Part shown: piece after piece, positions 20,724 to 32,900 of the stretch
How the letters are laid out: every line of letters begins with the position of its first letter
Numbering within the stretch: position 1 is the stretch's first letter
Source of the DNA: Larix kaempferi
Taxonomy: Eukaryota; Streptophyta; Pinopsida; Pinales; Pinaceae
Direction: 5' to 3'
NCBI GenBank assembly: GCA_027924585.1
Contig: BSBM01000865.1
Location: forward strand, 8,568,501 to 8,632,500
DNA: 64,000 bases
Translations under genes and position numbers: made by a program
The notes under the pieces: generated by a model
What the model was told of the DNA's origin: nothing
Seen by the model: the letters and a program-made list of their open reading frames with translations, nothing else
Database searches by the model: none

Positions 20724-22409
20724 TGTTGGGCCCAGGTTGAGATGAAGTTTTTGAAGCACCATTTTGAGGCAAGCAGGGAAAGCTGAGCTGAGCACAACTC
20801 AGAAACACAATTTTGGCCAAGTATTGAGGATGCTGCGAAGTTGCACGTAGCATCCAACTTTTGACCAAACTACGGAGTTGCACGTAGTATCAAAGTTTTG
20901 GTTGTAATGCGAAGACCAGTACTACGCCGAAGCAGTGCTGCGGAGTTAGGAGGCAACATGGAGCCAGCAAAGCGGTGTGCTGGACAGGTATCAAGTATAG
21001 CTATCGGTTCGACCGGTAGCATCCATTTTTAGAAAAGATACTCCAGGATTGACGAGTGGCAGACGTAGGAAAAATAGGAAGGCGGCCACGCGTGGGTTGT
21101 TAAGGAAAGTGACGTTTGGCACGCTTAGAAGGTAAGACCGTTAGAGAGAAACGGTTCGACAGAAGTAGCCTACAGGAATGCATGTGACAGGAAGGCCGAT
21201 AGCGACAGAATGAGGATGTGGAGATCCGCCATGATCAAGTAGATGCTACTAGGAGCCAGCAAGCCAGTTTGGAAAACCGGCGTAGTTTTGGAAACCCTTA
21301 GGGTTTTGGGTTTTAGGTCTTCGGCATTGTACAGACATGACCTTTGGGCATGATCTATTTAAGAAGACATTTTGTATGGGATGGGGGTTCTCTTTTTGGG
21401 TTGTTGTTCTTTTTGGTTGTTGCTGAGAATTTAAGAAGACACTTTTTGTATTGTAAAATCTCTCCGAGCTGAGAATATTGTAAAGGCTCTGCAGTTGTGT
21501 GCGCAGAGACCTAGCCGAGAGAAAGCCAAGTCTGCAGCTGAGTGTGCAGACTAAGGACGGTTGCCCCATCCCTTTTTAAAGATATATATTACCAACCGTT
21601 CTTGTGGACATAGCTTTCCATCCGGGGAAGTGAACCACGTTAAGTCCTATGTTATGTGATGATGTTTATGAATGGATGATTGTCTGTATTTTCTATACAA
21701 TGAATGCTTGAATGTTTCCTTACATGCCGTAATATGAGAACTTTGATATGCATTTACCAATAGGATAATTTTGGGAATGATATGCTAGGTTCCGCGGAAG
21801 TAGATGAATGGTAAACATTTCAATTCTATGTTAAGTTCGTGAATCAGTCAGTTAAGCTTAATTACTTTCTTAAACACAGTGAAGGAACGCAACACAGTTA
21901 GTCATGTCTATCATTTCAGTTCACGTTGTAATAATCCAAGTTCTAGAATGAATGCTAGAAAGATAACCCGTAAGTGCTTGAATGAATGGATGAGTGATAT
22001 TCATTTTAGTGCCTTAATGTTTCCGAGATATTCCAAGTAGAGGATAAGTGTGGGTAATTCGCGGTTCCAGTAGAAGATTCGCAGCAGTAAGAAACCCTTA
22101 GTGAGGCCCACAGTGTTGCCTCCACTGCATAGTACCACTCGTAGCATAGATACTGCTGCGTACCGCATCACTTTGCCCCGCAGTGCACTCCTTCTGTCCT
22201 GCGCTGCGCAACTTGTTCATATAAAAAACTCATCATTTACTGTAGAAACCTGATTCCGCAGTACCCCATAAGATTCACCTCGGGTGAGACCTCAACCTGC
22301 TCACAGGTTGTTGCCGAAAGTGCTGGTGCGAAGGGGTTTTGTTGGTCAAAGGGAGAACCACAAAGAACCTGGGTCTAATTGAAAACCTCTGGGTTAGTCT
22401 GAGCCAACA
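20724..22409 (+). repeat. LTR of element B (about 1.69 kb)
   Basis: It follows the polypurine tract GTGTTAGGGGCA. It starts TGTTGG and ends CCAACA, a 6-bp inverted terminus. TATTTAAG at 21356-21363 is a likely TATA box. The distal part (near 22270-22410) resembles the end of C's LTR (GGTGAGAC...TTGCYGRAAG, then AAAGGGAG), supporting the boundary. It is much longer than C's LTR (733 bp). AACAA at 22410-22414 would be the right copy of the target duplication. Confidence 0.65.
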
Positions 22410-23870
22410 AACAACTAGCGACAACCCTTAGGGGTCGGGTGTTAGATTGGTTTATGAAGTTCACAAAGGTTCCAATGGGAGCACCAGGAAAGACATTTGC
22501 ACAGATCAAAGCAGGTATGGTCGCTGAGTTTAGATAGCCAAAATCAGAGTCGCAGTATGTCACCGAGCTCAAAGAAATCAAGCAATACTGAAATGATCCG
22601 GTATGGGAATTTGATCAATGGTATAAAACGTTGATTGCGAAGGTGAGTTTCAGAATAAATGATATGCAATACAAGGAGTGGTTTATTGCAGGATCAGTGC
22701 CACATATCCGTGGACCAGTAATGCAACATAAGGTAGCAACACAAGTCGAAGCCTTGGAGATTGCAATGAAGCTGGAGGCTTCACCAATCAATGAAGCTAG
22801 GATATGAATGGGTAGGATCTAGGCGTAGTTGGCCAATCAGTCACTCCAATTGCAAGATATAAAGAATGGGAAAGAAATCCGCGAAGACATATGGTGCACC
22901 AAGCGTAAAATAGAAGGACACCATAAGGATAATTGGCTAGATTTTTGAGAATATTTGCAATCAGGTGCAATGAATCCCCTCAGTCAGGGAGGGATGCCTT
23001 GGTGTCACGTTTTTCATACCAGAGGGCATCGACTGGAAGAATGTGTGTACTTTCAAAAGATGGTGTCGAAGACAATAAACCTATATTGCAAATTTTATCG
23101 GTTAGTTGGCCACAATGAGAAGGATTACAAGTCCTATGACCTATTCCAGGATCGGACTGTCGATATGTACTTTATGAAAGGGGAAGAGCAATCGACGGTA
23201 CAATAGCAACCGCAGTATACCCAACAACAACTCCATTTTAACCAGCCGCAACAGTATGATCAAGGGCAATATGGGCAACCGTAGTATGGTCAGCCACAAT
23301 ATGGGAAACCACCATATCAACAGCCGTAGTATGGAAAAATGCAGTACCCACCATATGGACCACCATGGGGAGGTTATAGAGGAGGATTTTGCGTAGGTCG
23401 AGGCACCGGTGCAGGACGCGAAGGAGCTGTTGGATGAGGACGAGGACCGATTATATGTTACAATTGTGGGCAGCAAGGGAACTGTTAGAGGGATTGCCCG
23501 AATCTAGCACCACAATGCACCTATTGCAGCGCTGTGGATCATGGCTTTGAAGACTGTCTGCAGCTCATCGCAAAATGGAAGACCAAGAATATGCCACCAG
23601 CTCCACAGAACCAAAATCAGAATACGCCACCCGCTATACATAAGATATCAATGGAGGTTCTATGCCACACTACGACTATTGGAGTAGTGACATGAGGAGG
23701 AGCTGTGAGAGGAGTCGAAAGGTCATAGGCTACCGTCTGACTAATAGCATGGAAGCACATCACCTTTGATGCGTAATTCGAAAGGGATTTTTCTTGAAAG
23801 TGCAGGAAGCGATGAGACAGAGGAGGCAGTTACCTCTTTAAGAAGAAGTTATCTACGATATGCCATCGAT
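22410..23870 (+). pseudogene. Element C gag, C-terminal half with zinc knuckles
   Basis: Frame 2 translation gives a gag core tail (QYVTELKEIKQY, WEFDQWYKTLIAKVSF, VEALEIAMKLEASP). After it come Cys/His modules, several decayed: WCHVFHTRGHRLEEC, YCKFYRLVGHNEKDY, a Gln/Tyr/Gly-rich stretch near 23210-23380, then CYNCGQQGN followed by DC, and the intact CTYCSAVDHGFEDC near 23517-23560 (C-x2-C-x4-H-x4-C). Many stops are present, mostly TAG within the Gln-rich part. RNA packaging would be the known role. The gag N-terminus is absent because B is inserted at 22410. Confidence 0.75.
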
Positions 23871-24662
23871 TTTTGACAGGACGAAGTCACGGAGGAAGGC
23901 TAACACCTTAAGAGCCTTCTTGGAGAGTTTCCTGGACTTGGCAAAGGATCAGGATGCGTTGGAAGAAATATCCAGTCTATTGCATCAACGAGAGGGTGCA
24001 CGCCAGGAGCAAAAGGTCAATCGCATACACAAGAGAAAGACGAGGAGAGAGATGCGAATGTCGGCACAAATTGGAGCATTTGATTTCGACTCAATAATTT
24101 TGGACCTAGGGTCATATGTGAATATTCTGACCAAGTAGACCTGGGAAACAATGGGAAAACCATAGTTGGCCTAGTCACTGGTACAGCTGTGATTCGCAAA
24201 TCAGAGTAAGGTCACTCCACTTGGTCGGGTGTGCCAGCTTACAGTTGAAATTGGGGGCCTCAAAGCATATGCCAACTTCGATGTAATAGATATTGTTGAT
24301 AACAGAAGCCCCTATTCGGTGCTGCTAGGGAAAGACTGGGCGATGGAAAACCAGGCCATCATCAACTTCAAGAAGCGGACTATGTCATTTGAAAATTGTA
24401 AGATGAGGGTCATCGCACCTCTCGATCCTACAGAAGGGCAGCGGTATGTTGAACAAGAAAGAGATGAATTTACGGAGGGGTGGGATAGCTTATACAACAT
24501 ATCCGAGGATTACATTAATCCTACCACAGATGGAGAATTGGAATGGTGCAGTGTCAGTCGGCATTGTCAGATTAATACGAGGCACTCGAGAATTGGCAGA
24601 ATTGGCTACACGAAGTATCATTCAAGAGGTGTGCATGGATCACACAGTCGCTACGATGGGTA
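23871..24662 (+). pseudogene. Element C aspartic protease region
   Basis: A helical pre-protease segment (FLESFLDLAKDQ, near 23920) leads to the protease at about 24060-24400 with active loop LDLGSYVNIL, strand VEIGGLKAYANFDVIDIVD and box LLGKDWAMENQAII. Four stops cluster at 24136-24192 (three TAG and one TGA). The domain matches B's protease along its length, including the D-L-G-S active-site variant. Confidence 0.75.
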
Positions 24663-25270
24663 ACCACAGAGGAGTGTGCACTGCCGACATATGAGGGATT
24701 GCCTAACCTGACTACGTTTCTCACCGAATTTGAGGAAAAAGTGGCGAAACCACAACGTCTATTGGCCTTGGAGGAATCCTTGAAGGCTACTCCATGAGAT
24801 GGTGGGCGGCGCACAAGTCTAATATCACAAACTGGCCACTATGTCGACACCTCATGGAGGTTAGGTTCGATAACACTTCAATATACGACGGAAGGAAATA
24901 TGATGGTAGAGGAGATCCAAAGGAACATGTGAACGCATGTCAAATCCAATGGGGATCACGGGTGAAACAGGAATGGATCCATGCATTCGTTCACACATTG
25001 GATGAAGTATCGCGGAGTTGGTATGTCGTAGTAGAACTGCGACATGGGACAACCTCTTGGGAGAAGCTAACAATTGGCTTCATCCAAACATTTTGTTTCT
25101 CATATGAGAACCCCTTCATCCATAGTGCATTATAGGTGATCCGCGAGAAGATATTCGAAGCAGTACCGACAGAGCAACCATTGGAACTTCGGTGGACTGT
25201 GACACCAGAAATGCTGATGGAGTGTTATAATATTACAGGAGAACCGAACAATGAGGATGATCCGAGGGCC
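24663..25270 (+). pseudogene. Element C second gag-like domain between protease and RT
   Basis: It has the same domain and position as in B: RWWAAHKSNITNW, KYDGRGDPKEHVNAC, EWIHAFVHTLDEV and TSWEKLTIGFIQTFCF. A TGA near 24796 and TAG at 25135 break it. The recurrence in two diverged elements shows the arrangement predates both copies. Confidence 0.7.
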
Positions 25271-26799
25271 ATATATGTTCCAAAATCATAAGGAATTCGT
25301 AGTGTTGAGGCTCCTGGAAAACCTTCCAACAGGTTTTAGAAAGTAAACATTGGATCGGTGGAGAATCCGAAGTTTGCAAGTATTGGAGATTATTGGGATG
25401 ATTCGACTATTGCGAAGATGAGTGATCTGTTGCATGAGTTTTAGGATTTCCCCCCAACAAAATTCTCGGAGATGAAAGTAATTTCTGGGGACTTAGGAGA
25501 AATGAAGATCACCCTGAAACCCGATGCAAATCCATTCAAGTAGCGGCCCTATAGGTTGAATCCTAGGTACAATGAGCAGGTGCAAGCTGAGATTGAAAGA
25601 ATGTTGGAAGCGGGCATTATAGAGCCAGTAGAAGAATGAGAGTGGATCAGACCGATGGTGGTCCAGGATAAGAAAACTGGAGAAGTCCGAATATGTGTCG
25701 ATTTAAGGAAGCTGAATGATGCCTTCCTACAGGATCCGTTCCCGACACCATTCATGGATGAGGTGCTTGAAGGAGTAGGAGGTCAAGAAATATACTCTTT
25801 TACGGATGGGTTTTCGAGCTATCACTAGATCAAAATCACAAAGGAAGATCGACATAAGACTACATTCATCATAGAATGGGGTTTCTTCCAGTATACAGTG
25901 AAGCCATTTGGAGTAAAGATTGCTCCAACAATTTTTTCAAGATTAGTAGTTTCGGCGTTCAAAGACTACATTCATAAATTTCCTTCCATCTATATGGACA
26001 ATTGGACAGTTTATGGGTTGGTCAAAGATCACGTCGCAAACTTGAGGCTAATGCTAGAACGATGTCGACATCACTAGATTTCATTGAACATGAAAAAGTG
26101 CATCTTTTGTGCTCCATTTGGGATTTTGCTGTGGCACATTGTCTGCAGGGAAGGGATGCTGGTAGACCCGATGAAGATTGCAATTATTGTCGACCTCCCA
26201 CCACCAACAACAGTCAAGCAATTGAAAGCTACGTTGGGACACATGGGCTACTATAGGAAGTTTATCAGAGGGTACACAGCAATCAGGACACTGATGGAGA
26301 AGTTGTTGAAGAAAGACACCATGTTTGAATGGAACGAAGAGTGCCAGAAGAGTCTGGACATATTAAAGGCAAAGATGGTCACATCACCCATACTCGCATT
26401 TCCAGAATGGATGAAGGAGCTCCACATTCATGTCGATGCATCATCAGCTAAATTAGGAGTCATCTTGGCCCAGCCAGGAGAAGGCGACATCGACCACTCG
26501 ATAGCCTTTGCAAGTAGGAAGCTGTCTACTATGGAGAATAATTATATGACAACAGAAAGGGAAGGGTTGGCGATGGTCTATGCCTTACAGAAATTCTGAC
26601 ACTATCTCTTAGGGGGGGATTTTAAAATGTTCACCGATCATTCAGCACTAAAATACCTGGTGAACAAGCATGTGTTGGGAGGGTAGATCTGTCGATGGCT
26701 ACTCTTCCAGGAATTTGATTTTGAGATAATCATAAAGCCAGGACGAATGAATGCAGGTCCAGACCACCTATCACATATAGAGTCCGGGGAAGAACCAAG
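25271..26799 (+). pseudogene. Element C reverse transcriptase and RNase H
   Basis: RT blocks RPYRLNPRY, VRICVDLRKLNDAF and YSFTDGFSSYH are followed by the catalytic box, which reads YMDN at 25991-26002 instead of YMDD (Asp to Asn by G-to-A). RNase H keeps HVDASS, TTEREGLAMVYALQKF and FTDHSALKYL. Stops at conserved glutamines read TAG, for example in the KQRPYR and YHQI motifs and before ISLNMKK. TGA replaces an arginine at FRHY. The domain is cut at 26799 by element D within the linker after DHLSHIE. Confidence 0.87.
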
Positions 26800-27494
26800 T
26801 GTTGGAATATTAAATCTTCCTACCTTGTCATTTAATTACATTGGTTGCATTAATTAATCTTCTATGGTTAATTCCTATGTAATAGACTAGGAAAATTTCC
26901 TTGTGTGGACCACAAGGCAACATTGGGGGGACCACAATACTTCCAAAGTGTGGACCACAAGCTACCTAGGCCATTTGGGTGCATTCATAAAAGATTCTAG
27001 ATAAGATTTGGTAGGAAAGGTGCACTTCTAAGTTTACTACTTTTTACATCTTTTTACCCTATGGGGAAAAGCTAGTCACCTTAGGAAACTTGTTTTTTGC
27101 ACCCATGACACTCCACAATGTTTTTTCTTTCCAAATTTCATATTTGGAATTTTTTTTCATCATATGTCACCTTCAACTCACTAATTTAGCAATTCGTGAG
27201 CCTTTGGAGAGATTTGGAAAGCATACTTGCCACCTAGGGGGGATGAGCATATTTTTAGTAAGTCTGATGATGAGATGATTTATTTGGCATCTTTAGCCAT
27301 TCAAATATCTGTTTTAATGTTATATAATAGCATCCTATTACTTTCATAAGGTTGGCTGATGTATTTTATTCATGAGAAGTTAATACATAATTGTATCTTT
27401 GTGAGTAATTTTTGTGTCTTTGACTAGCTGTGTGAGATCTTCTGTGAGTGAGTGTAATTGTTTGATTAGATCTTGGTGTGAAGTGAATTTCACA
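26800..27494 (+). repeat. 5' LTR of element D (695 bp)
   Basis: It runs TGTTGGAATATT to GAATTTCACA. TTATATAATAG near 27315-27326 is the likely TATA box. It is nearly identical to the 3' LTR at 37245. Confidence 0.95.
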
Positions 27495-27502
27495 TGGTAT
27501 CA
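27495..27502 (+). other. Primer-binding site of element D (partial)
   Basis: TGGTATCA immediately follows the LTR and matches the complement of the 3' end of plant initiator tRNA-Met. Pairing beyond eight bases is lost (AATTT instead of GAGCT). Confidence 0.8.
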
Positions 27503-27541
27503 AATTTATCAATCATTTCCTTTTTCTTTCTATTATCTTGC

Positions 27542-28634
27542 TATTGTGGGGAAAATGCACCTATAGTTCAGGGGAGAAACTACCAAGTTACGGTGATAAA
27601 GATAGACTTACAAGCATTCTGCAAGTATAACAAATAAGTGAAGAGATTAGGGTTTAGAGATGTAGGCACCTTATTCAGAAGGTTGATCCTAGATTTGCCT
27701 CCCTTGTTCTTCAATGCTTATCCAGTGTCGCAATGCCCAGACCTGCAAAACAACTTGATACCTTTCTCAAACAAATTTGACTACATATATAAGATTGATA
27801 TTCATAATAGAAGAAGACATCAGATTATAAACAAACTGTATTAAAATCTAATACACATTAATAGGTCATATTTGGAAAGAGAAGAACGTCTGATCGTTAT
27901 TGATGAATGAAAGCAAGTACATAAAGTTATACCTTCCTTCAAGCTTGGCACTTCACGAAACCTAGATTTAAGGTCTCCTACTTCCGTTCTCCAAGGATTC
28001 CAGCCTCTAATCAACTGTGCTAGGGTTTACTAGAAACTAAGGACAAGAGAGGGGGATGAGGGTCTCCATTCCTCCAACATAAAAATATTGTAGACTTGGT
28101 CCCTTCACATGGCCCTTCTACCCTCCTTATATAATCAGTGAAGGAGAGGAAAAGAAGTTATAACCGAGTAGGAGGTTCCCCAACCAACTTAACTTCCCAA
28201 CATTTCGATATTTTGACCAAAACAGGGGTGTACGCTACTATTTCAAAGTGGAGTAGCGTACAGGAAGGGTTGAGTGCTACTATTTCACAGTGGAGTCACG
28301 CTCAGAAGGTTTGAGCACTACTATTGTACACTAGAGTAGGGTACACATGCTACTATCATGCCTATGTACCAGCGCTCATGTTAAAAAATGGCCAAAAACA
28401 GGCTTTTCTGCTCATTTTCAGGAGATGGTTTGGTCTGGAAAAATGTTCCTAAGGGTCATATACATCAAATGGGTCAAGAATGAGGTAATTTCAACCATTT
28501 TTAGTGTCCCAAATGACTCCTCCATACACAAATGTCCTGTTGTGTGACTGAACTTGATCTCAAGAAGTGTCGTCATGCGACCAAGGAATGCAAGTGTCAT
28601 CACAGATGGAGAGGTGTCATTTCAAGATATAAAA
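27542..28634 (-). repeat. 3' LTR of element E (left copy, about 1.1 kb)
   Basis: On the minus strand it begins TTTTATATC (TGTTATAGC in the other copy) after the polypurine tract. A TATA box GATTATATAAGG lies near 28124-28135. U3 (28220-28360) contains a perfect 10-bp inverted repeat GTACGCTACT/AGTAGCGTAC and two diverged relatives. The left border is not certain to within about 5 bases. Confidence 0.7.
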
Positions 28635-28646
28635 GATGCCCCCTAA

Positions 28647-31206
28647 TGTATGAGGTCAGAGGGAGTGTGGGAAACGATGGCCGAAATACATTATAAATAA
28701 CAAAGAGTTGAATCATGGAGGAACGGAGAAACCAAGAATCATAGGCTCAAATGAAGTACCTAAAAGCAAAGGCAATGTCAGACAAACTCATCCTTGGGGT
28801 AACTGTCCATGTTCAAATGGTGGAACATGAACTCCAAGAGGATACAATAATGATCCAAATACTGATGCATATATCATGGCCACTAGAATACAAGCGTGGA
28901 TCCATGAGGAACATAAGTGTAAACATAGCCGCATAAATACAAGGTGGATCTATGTCAAAACTGGAGAACATAGCCATAGAGAACAAGCTAGATCTATGTC
29001 TCATCAAGAGCCAAAAAGAGTGTGGCTCAGTCTTGCGCAACTTGGGCGATAACATAAATAAGGTGATGCTATCGAGGATCCCAAGGTCTTCATCCAAAAA
29101 CAACCCAAGGTACAAACCTATCCATGCAAATAAATGAGTTGATGTCGAACATGGGAGGTATTGTTTGATTACCGGTCATTGATGTATACTATTAACAAAC
29201 GCAAGGGTGTCCACCAATAATGAAAATGGAACCCAAGGTACCTAGTACATTCAAGCAAGTGCGAATAAGTGGTCTTGCCATCGAACACTTGAAGAATCCA
29301 TCGGATAGGAGACATTGATGTATTCCCATCTATCCAATAGCGAAGGAAATTGCCACTAATGATTGCAATCCCCAAGGTACTAACCGAAACTCTAAACTTC
29401 ATTCCCAGAGTACAATGAGTTGAAGTCGATGGGAAGAAGTCCGTTGGAAGGGAGGCCTTAATGCATCCTCCATCATCCAACATGAGGGACACTCAACAAG
29501 TATGAGCTGATTTGGAGTAGGACTGAATACATGATGAAACATACTGACACCAAGGAATGGCTGACACATGAGGTCAAGGCTACTGCAGAATGGCCGACAC
29601 AGGTTATATCCTTGAACAGTGAGCATGACACAAGAGTGACTTAGGTAGCTTTGAACACAAAGAGACCACGATACAAATCTGAAATGTAGGAGACATTAAC
29701 AGATTCTCCATATGATTGGAAGACTAACCAAATGGAGGAGTAAGAACTCTGAGATCAAGTTTACCTTAAGGCCAACACTAGAACCCAACTTGTTTGATAG
29801 ACTCAAAACAGGTGCTTTGTTCAACGAGATAGTTGACTTGCTGCCATCATATTGAAAGATATTTTAAAATTCTTCCCTTCCCTTTCCCTTTTCATTTTTT
29901 AACGAGATTGATAAAGAACTAAAGCATGCTCGATGGTATTTTCATATTTAAGGAGTTTGAAAAACCTAGAAGAAAACTCCATACACCTATCCTTGGATTT
30001 TATATCGAGCTCGGATTGGTCTGTGCTCGGTGGTGTTTTCTTGCTTATAGAGTTGAAAAACTTAAATAGTCGTCTATACACCTATCCGTGGATTTTATAT
30101 CAAGCCCAGATTGGTATGTTCTCACTTGGTGTTTTCACATTTTGAGAGTCTGAAAATCCCTAAAGACGACTCCAAAGGTCCTTTTTCATAAAGTTAGCCT
30201 CCTTCCCCAAAAAAGTGTAAAATAATGGAAGAAGAACTCTTCTAGTGCATACCAAAGTATACCTAGAGTATACCTTTTCCGTAAATTATCCACCAAGGCC
30301 CGGAAAAGGGGTAATTCTATACCTAAGTGGATGTCGGTTCAGTTATTTTAACGAGCCCGAAAAGACAACTATGCTTGGCAAACTTTTCCTATTTAAGGAG
30401 TCTGAAAAGGGCTTAAAAGAACTCCATAGGGATCTTTTCCGTAAAGGTTTAACGAGTCTGGAAAAGTAAACTCATGACCTCCTTACTGTTTTTAAGGAGC
30501 TCAAAGGAGATACAGAAAATGCTCACAACTTCCTTACTGTTTTTAATGAGCTCGAAGTGAAGATGAAAGAAATGCTCATAGCCTCCTTACTATTTTTAAC
30601 GAGCTCGAAGGAAAGGTGGAAGAAATGCTCGTAACCTACTTGCTGTTTTTAATGAGCTCGAAGTAAAAGAAGAATGCTCGAAATGGGAGGAGACGAGTGT
30701 CAGGGACATGCAATACTAGCTCCAAGCGCATGGAACAAAGCTATGCCTAATGCAAGGAACATGAGCAAGATAAGGACACTCAGGGTGTGTCTCCTCTAGG
30801 TAAAAGGTGTCAAATTGCAAAGGAAAAATGATATAGGGATTAGTGGAAATGAGATCAGAGATGGAGGCTTATATAACAAGCTAAAAGCATGGAATCCAAC
30901 ATCAGGCTCATTAGCGCAAGTGGGATCATAACAAATGCATATGCAATTTGAACACAAAGATGAGAGCCTTATCAGGGATGGCTAGAAATATATGAGGAAG
31001 AAAGATATGAGGCTTCTTCTCAAAGTCATGGTAAATCTAAAAAGGCTCCCGAGCCTATGAGAAAAACTCAGCATGGGCACCAGAATGGCATAAGGGTGCT
31101 GACTAGGGTGACCCATGTTAGGTAGGCTCTGCTGTCGGACTGGTGCACAATGCATAAAGAGATGGCTAACACACCAATATCCAATAGGTTCGACTCTATG
31201 GCGAAT
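28647..31206 (-). other. Element E 3' non-coding region with hairpin and tandem repeats
   Basis: No coding is supported. Hairpins: CCTTTTCCG at 30273-30281 with CGGAAAAGG at 30301-30309 (nine perfect pairs), CTTTTC/GAAAAG at 30384-30410 and CTTTTCC/GGAAAAG at 30434-30466. From about 30470 to 30680 there are four imperfect tandem units of about 60-66 bp containing TTTTTAAYGAGCTCGAAG. Both resemble the 3' region of element A in reverse complement. Confidence 0.65.
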
Positions 31207-31821
31207 TCAGATGGCAAAAGGTTCAAATGCAACATAACAGTGGGGAAGCCTAAACCTATATGCAAGGTTCCGAATATACCTGACATGGTCGCACAAGGTG
31301 TCGAAAAGGACCAGTAAGCAAGTATACATCCAGCTAAGAATCCTGTATCCAAGAAACATCAGTACCAAGATCATATCTAAAACATATGTAAAGAAAGACC
31401 CGATACAAGTCACTGTGGTAGAAATACTTTCAACTTCACTATCATCAACAACAGGCATAAACAAGGCAGAGTTTTCAAATGAAGACTCTATGGTACCCAA
31501 GCCCGAGGACTTACAATCAACAAGATCAAATTTAGGATGAAGATCAAAGTTGAAGAACATGATGAAAACTGTAGAAACAAATTCATCATTATGGGAGTTG
31601 AAAATTCTAGAAGCATAATCAAACTCAGCAGGAACACCAATTTGCGGATCTATAGGAGAGTCCAAAGACTCAACAGTAGGAAGATCAGACTTTAAGGTCA
31701 AACCGGGGTTGGACATGACTGTGACTGGATCAACATCCAAATGAATGGCAGATTGTACTATAGGCTCTAGGAAAAATTCATCGGAAGGAAGCATATCACC
31801 CCAGAATACATATCTAAACAT
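31207..31821 (-). CDS. Element E open frame after protease, possible membrane segments
   Basis: This is a 204-codon frame without stops that overlaps the end of the protease ORF by 55 bases in another frame. It starts MFRYVFWGDMLPSDEFFLEP; the first half is acidic and Pro/Asp-rich like a PR-RT linker. Residues about 140-175 are strongly hydrophobic (FFTYVLDMILVLMFLGY, then a second hydrophobic run) and could be one or two transmembrane helices. No RT motif is present. It may be a residual linker plus deletion-junction sequence read by chance, or a genuine small membrane ORF. The position relative to the protease suggests a one-base shift between them. Confidence 0.35.
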   Translation of the reverse strand: MFRYVFWGDMLPSDEFFLEPIVQSAIHLDVDPVTVMSNPGLTLKSDLPTVESLDSPIDPQIGVPAEFDYASRIFNSHNDEFVSTVFIMFFNFDLHPKFDLVDCKSSGLGTIESSFENSALFMPVVDDSEVESISTTVTCIGSFFTYVLDMILVLMFLGYRILSWMYTCLLVLFDTLCDHVRYIRNLAYRFRLPHCYVAFEPFAI

Positions 31822-32501
31822 TCATATGGAGGTGTCACTTGGTCAAAAGTTGGGACCAAGTCCCGAGAAGGTAAGCATGAACTCAGAGACTTATTCTCAG
31901 TAGAAGTTGAACTCAAGGAACAATATGCCACATAAGTCCCATGTGACATAGTAGTGCTTAATGATGAGGGATTTGATTGGTCTACAGTTGGGTAATAAGG
32001 AGGATCAATGAATGCAAGCTGGTCGATAGTGATGATGCTTTCGTTATGAGGGAAATGCATCACATGAAAGAGCGTAGACACCACAACATGCATAGCATAA
32101 ACGTAATCACGCCCGAGGATCATATCAAAGTCCACAAGGTCCTTTAAAACCATAAAATCAACTAAGACTGTTTTTCCACCCAAAGTAACAGGTGCTTGAC
32201 GAAGGAATCTGATTGGTTCACTAGGTCTTCTATCAAAGGTCAACGACCAATTAGCAGTTGGAATAACATTAGGGAAACCCAAATCTCTCCAAGCATAAGC
32301 GGATAAGATACTGACAGAAGCACCTTCATCAACAATGCATCGATAAACCGTATGGTTCCCGATATCAACCTTTATCTGGAAAGGTGTTGAAGAAGGAAGA
32401 CGAGGCTCAGTTAGAGTATTCCAATCAAAGGAAACAATCCTAGGGCTTGGTAGGGGTTCACATGGCACATATGAAGTGCCCCCTTTTTCAGGAATATCCA
32501 A
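31767..32501 (-). CDS. Element E aspartic protease
   Basis: This 244-codon open frame on the minus strand is a Tat-type retropepsin: FQIKVDIGNHTVYRCIVDEG followed by ASVSIL, then APVTLGGKTVLVDFMV and the box FDMILGRDYVYAM. It is the closest relative in the window of A's protease and shares the D-E-G-A-S active site. The catalytic Asp and flap region are intact. The ORF begins about 50 bases from the remnant LTR, so gag and leader have been deleted. Without RT or IN the element could only move with help from another copy. Confidence 0.85.
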   Translation of the reverse strand: MDIPEKGGTSYVPCEPLPSPRIVSFDWNTLTEPRLPSSTPFQIKVDIGNHTVYRCIVDEGASVSILSAYAWRDLGFPNVIPTANWSLTFDRRPSEPIRFLRQAPVTLGGKTVLVDFMVLKDLVDFDMILGRDYVYAMHVVVSTLFHVMHFPHNESIITIDQLAFIDPPYYPTVDQSNPSSLSTTMSHGTYVAYCSLSSTSTENKSLSSCLPSRDLVPTFDQVTPPYECLDMYSGVICFLPMNFS

Positions 32502-32548
32502 ACTAGTAATGCAAAAGACTTCAACAGTAGGTACATCAATCTCTGAAG

Positions 32549-32900
32549 GTTACACATGCTACTATCATGCCTGTGTACCAGCGCTACTATTGTACACTAG
32601 AGTAGGGTACACACGCTACTATCATGCCTGTGTACCAGCGCTCATGTTAAAAAATGGCCAAAAACAGGCTTTTTTGCTCATTTTCAGGAGATGGTTTGGT
32701 CTGGAAAAATGTTCCTAAGGGTCATATACATCAAATGGGTCAAGAACGAGGTAATTTCAACCATTTTTAGTGTCCCAAATGACTCCTCCATCCACAAATG
32801 TCTTGTTGTGTGACTGAACTTGATCTCAAGAAGTGTCGTCATGTGACCAAGCAATGCAAGTGTCATCACAGATGGAGAGGTGTCATTTCAAGCTATAACA
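32549..32900 (-). repeat. Truncated 5' LTR of element E
   Basis: Only the U3 start (about 350 bp) is present; the TATA box, R, U5 and PBS are missing. It contains a local duplication of a roughly 58-bp unit (CACRCGCTACTATCATGCCT type) near 32551-32640 not seen in the other LTR. Confidence 0.75.

Larger units (their letters stand above)
12816..22409 (+). mobile_element. Element B: Ty3/gypsy element with extra gag-like domain and ORF3 (5' part displaced by A)
   Basis: The visible order is protease, a second gag-like domain, RT, RNase H, integrase, spacer, ORF3, polypurine tract (GTGTTAGGGGCA) and LTR (20724-22409). Everything left of 12816 is separated by element A. The sequence right of the LTR enters mid-gag of the related element C, so B is probably itself inserted into C. 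B and C are recognisably the same superfamily along pol but differ in LTR sequence and length. B's pol carries several stops and at least five frameshifts, so it is an old, inactive copy. Confidence 0.8.
27542..32900 (-). mobile_element. Element E: deleted Tat-like gypsy derivative inserted in the leader of D
   Basis: Read on the minus strand: a truncated 5' LTR (about 32549-32900), the protease ORF, a short following ORF, about 2.5 kb of non-coding DNA homologous to A's 3' region, polypurine tract (TTAGGGGGCATC, near 28635-28646) and 3' LTR (about 27542-28634). Gag, RT, RNase H and IN are missing. The right end is sharp: TGTTATAGC starts at 32900 and CTTGT follows at 32901-32905. The left end is approximate, with CTTGC at 27537-27541 as an imperfect match. 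LTR copies differ by about 3% over their shared 350 bp. Confidence 0.78.

Noticed and set aside
31207-31821. Envelope gene in E
   Set aside because: Hydrophobic segments alone are not enough; position directly after protease and absence of signal peptide or glycoprotein features do not support it.
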